From Bacteroidales bacterium (GTDB lineage Bacteria > Bacteroidota > Bacteroidia > Bacteroidales > WCHB1-69): 38,085 nucleotides of DNA. The notes under the pieces were generated by a model. That model had not been told where the DNA came from. It did no database searches and saw nothing but the letters and a program-made list of their open reading frames with translations. Both the position numbers and the translations under genes were made by a program. The stretch lies in assembly GCA_017649855.1 (NCBI GenBank), contig JAGCGA010000008.1, forward strand, positions 1 through 38,085, read 5' to 3'. This document shows, piece after piece, positions 33,248 through 38,085 of this stretch (its first letter is position 1; the number at the start of each line of letters is the position of its first letter).

Positions 33248-34153
33248 ATGAAGCGATCAACCTACGGCTATATTGCAATTTCTTTTTCGATGCTCTTTTG
33301 GGGCGCAAGCTTTGTGTGGACGAAGTTGCTGCTCAATGCGAACTTCCCCGTCTTCACCATCGTGTTTTTCCGCCTGCTGATCGCCTCGGCCATCTTCCTC
33401 ACCTTCTTTAAGATTCAGGGGAAACTGCAGAAAATAGCCAGGGAAGACCGGAAATGGTTTCTGCTGCTGGCCCTTTTTGAACCCTTCCTCTACTTTGTGG
33501 GAGAGGATTTCGGACTCAAGTTCTCCAGCGCCTCCTTCGCAGCTGTCATCATTGCCCTGATCCCCATTGTGGTGGCCGTGACCATGCACTTCGTCGATGG
33601 CGAGAAACTGCGCCTCAACCTGCTCCTCGGTGCCATCGTCTCCATCGTGGGTATCTGCATTATGACCTTCTCCGGGGAAGGTCAGCTTGAGTTTACCGTC
33701 AAGGGACTCCTTCTGCTCTGTGTCGCGCTCTTCTCCGCAGGCGGCTATAGTGTGCTGCTTTCGCGATTGCTGGCCAAGAACTATAGCCCCGTCACCATCA
33801 CGACCTATCAGAACTTCATCGCCATCTTCTTCTATCTGCCCTTCGTCTTGATCTTTGACCTGAAGTCGTGGCCTGAAATACAGTGGAGTGCGCAGGCTGT
33901 CTTTTCCCTCTGCTGTCTGGCTATCCTCTGTTCTGCCGGAGCCTACATGCTCTATTCGTATGCCGCCAAGCATATCGGCATCACTAAGCTGACGGTTTTC
34001 ACCAATGCCATCCCTATCGTGACGATCCTCTTCGCCGCCTCGCTGGGCCAAGAATTGCTCACGTTGCAGAAGTTTGTCGGCATCTTTGTTGTGGTGGTCG
34101 GTGTGATTTGGAGCCAGACCGCCTCCCGCCGTGCTGTCCAGCAGCCCCGATGA
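33248..34153 (+). CDS. EamA-family transporter (DMT superfamily)
   Basis: A 301-residue inner-membrane protein with ten membrane helices arranged as two EamA repeats: residues about 5-140 (starts YGYIAISFSMLFWGASFVWTKLLL) and about 150-292 (ends LLTLQKFVGIFVVVVGVIWSQT). The LFWGASFVWTK opening is typical of DMT exporters of amino acids, nucleobases or similar metabolites; the substrate is unknown. The start was chosen by the promoter box 20 bp upstream and the A8 leader. It is divergent from the lipoprotein gene. A repeat-filled spacer follows. Confidence 0.9.
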   Translation: MKRSTYGYIAISFSMLFWGASFVWTKLLLNANFPVFTIVFFRLLIASAIFLTFFKIQGKLQKIAREDRKWFLLLALFEPFLYFVGEDFGLKFSSASFAAVIIALIPIVVAVTMHFVDGEKLRLNLLLGAIVSIVGICIMTFSGEGQLEFTVKGLLLLCVALFSAGGYSVLLSRLLAKNYSPVTITTYQNFIAIFFYLPFVLIFDLKSWPEIQWSAQAVFSLCCLAILCSAGAYMLYSYAAKHIGITKLTVFTNAIPIVTILFAASLGQELLTLQKFVGIFVVVVGVIWSQTASRRAVQQPR

Positions 34154-34200
34154 CCCCTTCGCGTCTGTCACGTCCCTCGTCACCTCTCTTTGCGTCCTTT

Positions 34201-34393
34201 GTGCCTTTGCGTTGAATGCTTCTTTGTGTCCTTCGTGCCTTTGTGGTCAAAGATCCTTTGTGTCCTTCGTGCCTTTGTGGTTCCCTCTTTGTGCCTTTGC
34301 GTTGAATGCTTCTTTGCGTCCTTTGTGCCTTTGTGGTCAAAGATCCTTTGTGTCCTTCGTGCCTTTGTGGTTCCCTCTTTGTGCCTTTGCGGT
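34201..34393. repeat. 90-bp tandem repeat built from about 17-bp pieces
   Basis: Copy 1 is 34201-34290, copy 2 is 34291-34380 and a partial copy runs to 34393. The two full copies differ at only two positions. Inside each copy, pieces like CTTTGTGTC, CTTCGTGC and CTTTGTGG recur at 8-9 bp spacing, about 17 bp per pair. The opposite strand reads as GCACAAAGG/CACGAAGG, a motif I recall from intergenic repeats in many uncultured bacteria. Because 90 is a multiple of 3 and stops are rare in the unit, long meaningless frames run through it. It ends 13 bp before the -33 box of the nifU-like gene. Confidence 0.9.
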
Positions 34394-34405
34394 CCAAAAA
34401 AACAC

Positions 34406-34436
34406 TTTGGTGAATATCCAAATTTTTGTATTTTTG
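34406..34436 (+). promoter_or_regulatory. Consensus promoter of the NifU-domain gene
   Basis: A -33 TTTG (34406-34409) and a -7 TATTTTTG (34429-34436) are separated by 19 bp, the ideal Bacteroidota arrangement, 30 bp before the ATG at 34466. This is the best-formed promoter in the window. Confidence 0.75.
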
Positions 34437-34465
34437 CCCCCGTTTTCAAATCAATCAAAACCACT

Positions 34466-34714
34466 ATGGAAAATCCGACACTGGAACAAAAAGTCCGCTC
34501 TATCATCATGCAGATTCGCCCTTATCTCCAACAAGATGGCGGAGATATTGAATTTGTTGAACTGACCTCTGACAATGTGGTCAAGGTGAAGTTGCAGGGA
34601 GCATGCGGCACCTGCCCGCACGCTAAGATGACCCTGAAAAATGGTGTTGAGCAGACCCTCAAGCAGTATCTGCCCGAGGTGGACCACGTGGAGGACGTGA
34701 TTTTGGGCTTTTGA
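34466..34714 (+). CDS. NifU C-terminal-domain Fe-S scaffold protein
   Basis: An 82-residue cytoplasmic protein consisting of one NifU C-terminal (Nfu-type) domain: IRPYLQQDGGDIEFVEL near the start and GACGTCPHAKMTLKNGVE with the CxxC pair C47/C50 that holds the [4Fe-4S] cluster for delivery to target proteins. There is no A-type or NifU N-terminal domain. An in-frame extension upstream runs through the 90-bp repeat and is not coding; the start follows a consensus promoter. A run of GTTAGCA/GTTAGTA units fills the 30 bp to ychF. Confidence 0.93.
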   Translation: MENPTLEQKVRSIIMQIRPYLQQDGGDIEFVELTSDNVVKVKLQGACGTCPHAKMTLKNGVEQTLKQYLPEVDHVEDVILGF

Positions 34715-34717
34715 TTG

Positions 34718-34745
34718 GTTAGCAGTTAGTAGTTAGCAGTTAGTA
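34718..34745. repeat. 7-bp repeats between the NifU-like gene and ychF
   Basis: Four units alternate GTTAGCA and GTTAGTA. The final A of the last unit is the A of the ychF ATG start codon. Confidence 0.8.
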
Positions 34746-35842
34746 TGGGATTAAAATGCGGCATAGTAGGACTGACGAACTCGGGTAAGACCACGATGTT
34801 CAACTGCATCTCCAACACGAAGGCGGAGGTGACGGATTTCGCGTACAGCACCAACAAGTCGAACATCGGCGTGTGCCAGGTGCCTGACGAGCGACTGACC
34901 CACATCGACACCTTCATCCATGCCGACAAATTGGTCTATGCCAACCTGGACATCGTCGATATCCCCGGTTTGGCCAAGGGTGCGAGCACCGGCGCGGGCA
35001 TCGGCAACAGCTTCCTCGCGGACGTTCGCTTGTGCGACGCGCTCATCCACGTGCTGCGTTGTTTCGACAACCCTGCCCTCCCCCATGAGGAAGGTTCTGT
35101 GGATCCGGTCAGGGACATCGAGATTGTCGATTTCGAGCTGCAATGCAAGGATTTGGAACAGATTGAACGCAAGATCACCAAGGTAGAGAAAGCCGCGAAG
35201 GTCGGTGAGAAGACCGCCAAGCACGACCTTGCCGTTCTGTTGAAATACAAGGAACATCTGGAAGGTTTCCAGAATGTGCGCACCTTGGAGGTCACGCCCG
35301 ACGAGAAGGCGGTGGTGGCCGACATGATGCTGCTCACCGAGAAGCCCGTGATGTTCGTGTGTAATGTGAATGACGACGACGCGGCCACCGGGAACGCCTA
35401 TTCCGAGGCCGTGAAGAAATATGTGGAAGAGCACGGCGGAGAGATGTTGGTCATCGCGGCCAAGATCGAATCCGAAATCGCCGAGTTGGAGAGCGCAGAG
35501 GACCGCAAGGCTTTCTTAGCTGACGTGGGCTTGACCGAGCCGGGCGTCAACAAGGTGATCCGTGCGGCCTACAAGATGCTGGACCTCATCTCCTTCTTCA
35601 CCGTTGGTGGCAAGGAGAACCGTGCCTGGACGATCACGCGGGGCATGTTGGCACCGCAAGCGGCGGGCGTCATCCACAGCGACCTGGAGCGCGGCTTCAT
35701 CCGTGCGGAGGTCATCAAATACGACGACCTGGTGAAATACGGGTCGGAGCTGAAATGCAAAGAGGCCGGCAAGTTGGCGGTCGAAGGCAAGAACTACGAA
35801 GTGCAAGACGGCGACATCCTGCACATACGTTTTAATGTGTAA
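34745..35842 (+). CDS. ychF: Ribosome-associated ATPase YchF
   Basis: A 365-residue cytoplasmic P-loop protein of the Obg-related YchF/OLA1 family. G1 is GLTNSGKTT (about 9-17), G3 is DIVDIPGLAKGAS (about 70-80) and a C-terminal TGS domain (about 280-365) ends with AVEGKNYEVQDGDILHIRFNV. The G4 motif reads NVND (about residues 206-209), whereas the family usually has NxxE, which makes it prefer ATP; here an Asp stands at that position. Length is normal. The gene starts directly at the end of a heptamer array and ends beside another one. Confidence 0.95.
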   Translation: MGLKCGIVGLTNSGKTTMFNCISNTKAEVTDFAYSTNKSNIGVCQVPDERLTHIDTFIHADKLVYANLDIVDIPGLAKGASTGAGIGNSFLADVRLCDALIHVLRCFDNPALPHEEGSVDPVRDIEIVDFELQCKDLEQIERKITKVEKAAKVGEKTAKHDLAVLLKYKEHLEGFQNVRTLEVTPDEKAVVADMMLLTEKPVMFVCNVNDDDAATGNAYSEAVKKYVEEHGGEMLVIAAKIESEIAELESAEDRKAFLADVGLTEPGVNKVIRAAYKMLDLISFFTVGGKENRAWTITRGMLAPQAAGVIHSDLERGFIRAEVIKYDDLVKYGSELKCKEAGKLAVEGKNYEVQDGDILHIRFNV

Positions 35843-35844
35843 TC

Positions 35845-35907
35845 GGCTATTAGCCATTAGCTATTGGCCATTAGCTGCTAATAGCTAACAGCCAAAAGCC
35901 AATAGCC
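35845..35907. repeat. Self-complementary 7-bp repeat array after ychF
   Basis: Nine 7-base units. The left half uses AGCCATT/AGCTATT words and the right half AATAGCT/AATAGCC, so the two halves are largely reverse complements and could fold as a hairpin. It starts 2 bp after the ychF stop and ends 5 bp before the tRNA gene. Confidence 0.8.
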
Positions 35908-35912
35908 AGAAC

Positions 35913-35985
35913 GCGGTAGTAGCTCAGTTGGCAGAGCGGCGGCTTCCCAAGCCGCAGGTCGCGGGTTCGAACCCCGTCTACCGCT
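35913..35985 (+). tRNA. tRNA-Gly, anticodon CCC
   Basis: A 73-nt cloverleaf. The acceptor arm is GCGGTAG/CTACCGC with discriminator T, the D-arm GCTC/GAGC, the anticodon stem GCGGC/GCCGC with loop TTCCCAA (anticodon CCC, reads GGG), the variable loop AGGTC, and the T-arm GCGGG-TTCGAAC-CCCGT with one G-T pair. CCA is not encoded. Confidence 0.96.
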
Positions 35986-35990
35986 CACCT

Positions 35991-36018
35991 GTAGAGACGC
36001 GCCATGGCACGTCTCTAC
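35991..36018. repeat. REP-like palindrome just after the tRNA
   Basis: The arms GTAGAGACG and CGTCTCTAC enclose a GCCATGGC core, with only one C/A mismatch across 28 bp. It lies 5 bp after tRNA-Gly. Palindromes with GTAGAGACG arms are, from memory, common intergenic repeats in Bacteroidota. It could also act as a transcript end. Confidence 0.7.
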
Positions 36019-36120
36019 GTTCGTTTATGAGGGACAGAAACGGGACAAAATGAGATTTTGTACAGAAACATTTTGGTTTTAAATCTCTAAAATTCAGCGT
36101 GTTAAAAAATATTGATCAAC

Positions 36121-36219
36121 ATTCGTCTCGGTTTTATCAAAAATACTGTGTTTATTCGTCTCGGTTTCATCAAAAATATTGTGTTTATTCGTCTCGGTTT
36201 TATCAAAATTTATTATTTT
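36121..36219. repeat. 33-bp tandem repeat upstream of the DUF4143 ATPase
   Basis: Copy 1 is 36121-36153, copy 2 is 36154-36186 (two differences), and copy 3 starts at 36187 and decays after TATCAAAA. Each unit carries ATTCGTCTCGG and TTTTATCAAAA-type blocks. The last copy merges with the -7 box at 36214. The 33-bp length keeps a reading frame open through it. Confidence 0.85.
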
Positions 36220-36221
36220 TG
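36214..36221 (+). promoter_or_regulatory. -7 box (TATTTTTG) of the DUF4143 ATPase gene
   Basis: It matches TAnnTTTG and lies 38 bp before the ATG at 36252, within the third, decayed copy of the 33-bp repeat. Just downstream, CCGACGAAAT loosely resembles the reverse complement of the repeat start. Confidence 0.6.
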
Positions 36222-36251
36222 CCGACGAAATCATCAACGATAAAAATAGAA

Positions 36252-37676
36252 ATGTATATAGAGAGACCTATCGACACCTTGCTCTTGGAATGGAAGAACA
36301 GCAAACAGCTCAAACCACTTTTGCTAAGAGGGGCACGCCAAGTTGGTAAATCGTCAGCAGTAAAGCATCTGGGTGAAACGTTCGATTACTTCATTGAAGT
36401 AAACTTTGAAAAACGACCCGACATGTTGGAGGTTTTTCAGAAAATCCATGATGTACATGACTTGGCCAATAACCTGAGCATGCTATATAACACCCCGGTG
36501 ATTCCAGGGAAAACTTTGCTTTTCCTGGATGAGATACAGGCTTCTGCCGATGCCATTAAGAGTCTCTGGTCATTCAAGGAGGATTTTCCAGAACTTCACG
36601 TGGTGGCAGCAGGCTCATTACTGGAGTTCACCCTCAAAGAGTTGCCATCGTTTGGTGTGGGACGCATACGCTCGCTATTCGTCTATCCTTTCTCGTTCGA
36701 TGAGTTTTTGGTGGCTGAAGGGAAATCGGCTTGGGTGGAAGCCAAGAAGGAGGCAAACACAGAGAAACCACTGCTTACGGCTCTGCACAACGACCTCGTG
36801 CAACACTTCCGCACCTTCCTCATGGTGGGCGGTATGCCCGCCAGCGTGGCCGCCTGGGTTTCAACCCACGACTACCGCCAATGCCAGACCGAACTCGAAG
36901 ACATACAACTTACCTACTACGATGATTTCCCGAAATATGCTAAAAAGGTTGATCCCGCACTGCTTCGAAACACATTGCAAAGTGTCGTGATGCAGATTGG
37001 TGAGAAGTTTACCTACAGTCATGTGGAGGGAGGCTATCGTGCCGAAGAGGTGAAAAAGGCATTGAAGCTCCTGTGCGATGCAGGTATCATCAAGCGGGTG
37101 AGTCATACGGCGGGCAACGGATTGCCGCTCGGGGCGGAGGTCAATGAAAAATACCGCAAATATCTATATCTTGACAGCGGGCTGTTGCTGCGCATTCTCG
37201 ACTTGGATTTGGGAGGTGCGCGACAATTGACCGATATGATTCTGGCTGGTACTGCTGAAGATTTGGTGAACAAAGGCGGCTTGACCGAGATGGTGTTAGG
37301 CTGGGAACTCATAAAATACAACAACCCTCGTTCCCAACATGAGCTATACTATTGGGAGAACACCGCCGAAGGAACACGTTCAGAGGTGGATTACATTATA
37401 GCCCAGAATATGAAAGTGCTACCTATCGAATGTAAGGCGGGGGTAAGCGGTAAGATGAAAAGTCTGTATGAATTTATGCGCCAAAAACATCTGACCGAAG
37501 CAGTCCGATGCTCTCTGGAGAATTTTGCCGAATTAGAGCATAACGACAAAAGGGACAACGGTGCGCTACGGCACGTGAAAATACTGCCGCTATTTGCAAT
37601 CTCCAATCTGTACGACGAAACTGAAAACACAGCTATGTATGCCGAAAAGGCACAACAGGATATAGACCAAATGTAG
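36252..37676 (+). CDS. AAA-type ATPase with DUF4143 domain
   Basis: A 474-residue cytoplasmic protein. The N-terminal ATPase has Walker A GARQVGKS (27-34) and Walker B LLFLDEIQ (89-96). The segment AAGSLLEFTL is followed by the typical YPFSFDEFL block. A middle helical/winged-helix region (about 230-330) is followed by the C-terminal DUF4143 part (about 335-440), with nuclease-like GTRSEVDYI...VLPIECKAG. These proteins are abundant in Bacteroidota, often near mobile DNA, and their role is unknown. The start at 36252 follows the promoter; an in-frame region from 36099 runs only through the 33-bp repeats. It is convergent with the next minus-strand gene (14 bp apart). Confidence 0.9.
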   Translation: MYIERPIDTLLLEWKNSKQLKPLLLRGARQVGKSSAVKHLGETFDYFIEVNFEKRPDMLEVFQKIHDVHDLANNLSMLYNTPVIPGKTLLFLDEIQASADAIKSLWSFKEDFPELHVVAAGSLLEFTLKELPSFGVGRIRSLFVYPFSFDEFLVAEGKSAWVEAKKEANTEKPLLTALHNDLVQHFRTFLMVGGMPASVAAWVSTHDYRQCQTELEDIQLTYYDDFPKYAKKVDPALLRNTLQSVVMQIGEKFTYSHVEGGYRAEEVKKALKLLCDAGIIKRVSHTAGNGLPLGAEVNEKYRKYLYLDSGLLLRILDLDLGGARQLTDMILAGTAEDLVNKGGLTEMVLGWELIKYNNPRSQHELYYWENTAEGTRSEVDYIIAQNMKVLPIECKAGVSGKMKSLYEFMRQKHLTEAVRCSLENFAELEHNDKRDNGALRHVKILPLFAISNLYDETENTAMYAEKAQQDIDQM

Positions 37677-37690
37677 AAAAACGACACCCC

Positions 37691-38085
37691 CTATTTCACA
37701 TTCCTGAAACTGGTCTTGGTGTCAAAGCCGGCTGACAGGATCTTCTCCGTGTTTGTGCGGCGGTCCTGAACGGGCTCATCCTTGGTCGCCACCAAATAGT
37801 TATAGACATTGGTCCAAACGCTCTCGGGCGAAAGCACCTTTGTGAGCCATGTCTCTTTTAAAATCGGGTTTTCGATCAGGACATGATTGACTTGCCAATA
37901 CTCCCTTGTGAAACGCAATTCCCGTCCGGCAAAGCGGTCGTCATACATCCCATATGGGGAGACCGGCACAATAGCAGCATTGGATGGCCGCTTCAAAGAT
38001 TCCCGTTCATTTTTCTCACGCTCCGTCTCCGTGACTGGTAAATATTCCAGAATGAGTTGTCCTTTTTCGAGATATCTGCCGACTA
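37691..38085 (-). CDS. C-terminal part of an unrecognised protein, runs off the window
   Basis: The minus-strand frame is open from the window edge to TAG at 37691-37693, giving about 130 residues. A start at 37996 (TTG) is possible but unlikely, since the upstream codons read as sensible protein (LILEYLPVTETEREKNERES). Recognisable segments are VPVSPYGMYDDRFAGRELRF, HVLIENPILKETWLTKVLSP and the C-terminal ILSAGFDTKTSFRNVK. I do not recognise the family. The composition is charged, with no membrane segment in the visible part. Confidence 0.75.
   Translation of the reverse strand, partial: VGRYLEKGQLILEYLPVTETEREKNERESLKRPSNAAIVPVSPYGMYDDRFAGRELRFTREYWQVNHVLIENPILKETWLTKVLSPESVWTNVYNYLVATKDEPVQDRRTNTEKILSAGFDTKTSFRNVK

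Noticed and set aside
34131..34565. Long open frames through the 90-bp repeat, reading as Leu/Cys/Phe-rich repeats
   Set aside because: The 90-bp unit is a multiple of three with few stops, so several frames stay open on both strands. Composition is not protein-like, and the real gene starts at 34466 after a promoter.
36099..36251. N-terminal extension of the DUF4143 ATPase
   Set aside because: The extension encodes only the 33-bp repeat (11-residue units) and lies upstream of or across the -7 box. The family start is at 36252.

Overview
The window looks like a piece of a chromosome from a Bacteroidales-type bacterium (phylum Bacteroidota), probably an uncultured one. The evidence is a fused FeoA-FeoB, BT_3928/DoxX and DUF1599 proteins, three secreted proteins ending in type IX secretion (T9SS) sorting domains (one of them a gingipain-like C25 protease), a TonB C-terminal-domain protein, a Nudix-type (NrtR) regulator, and repeated TAnnTTTG -7 promoter boxes with no clear Shine-Dalgarno sites. 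Most genes are moderately GC-rich. The stretch around 5.94-7.16 kb is clearly AT-rich.

Layout. 1-4.92 kb: the end of a MacB-type permease, a second MacB-type permease, a periplasmic adaptor and a TolC-like channel, i.e. a tripartite efflux operon whose ATPase is probably upstream. 5.08-5.92 kb: a Sel1-repeat/TonB-C protein. 6.00-6.83 kb: an IS1595-like transposase that has lost a recognisable catalytic core. 7.08-9.30 kb: a two-gene cassette with two palindromic operators, an NrtR-type regulator and a vWA protein fused to an A1S_2505-like (macrodomain-resembling) domain. 9.60-11.30 kb: a secreted protein of unknown function. 17.35-11.29 kb (minus strand): gingipain-like protease, DUF1599, BT_3928-like DoxX/thioredoxin protein, prmC, tightly packed. 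17.46-24.71 kb: gltX, a choice-of-anchor-L/PKD T9SS protein, tex, and a T9SS-sorted esterase. 24.84-28.57 kb: feoAB, a His-rich CDF metal exporter and a FeoB-associated Cys-rich peptide, closed by a terminator. 29.04-28.62 kb and 30.64-29.23 kb (minus): a DUF2147 protein and a secreted PepC-type peptidase. 33.15-30.79 kb (minus): a lipoprotein and a polyprenyl glycosylphosphotransferase (capsule/EPS initiation). 33.25-35.84 kb: an EamA transporter, a NifU-domain protein and ychF. 35.91 kb: tRNA-Gly(CCC). 36.25-37.68 kb: an AAA/DUF4143 ATPase. 38.09-37.69 kb (minus): the C-terminal part of an unrecognised protein.

The most unusual features are: (i) the NrtR/vWA-A1S_2505 cassette with a near-perfect pair of operators, which may be an NAD/ADP-ribose-linked system; (ii) many intergenic spaces made almost wholly of degenerate 7-bp words, often starting at a stop codon or ending at a start codon, including 92% matching copies on both sides of pepC; (iii) a 90-bp tandem repeat built from about 17-bp pieces next to the nifU-like promoter; and (iv) 33-bp tandem repeats running into the promoter of the DUF4143 ATPase.
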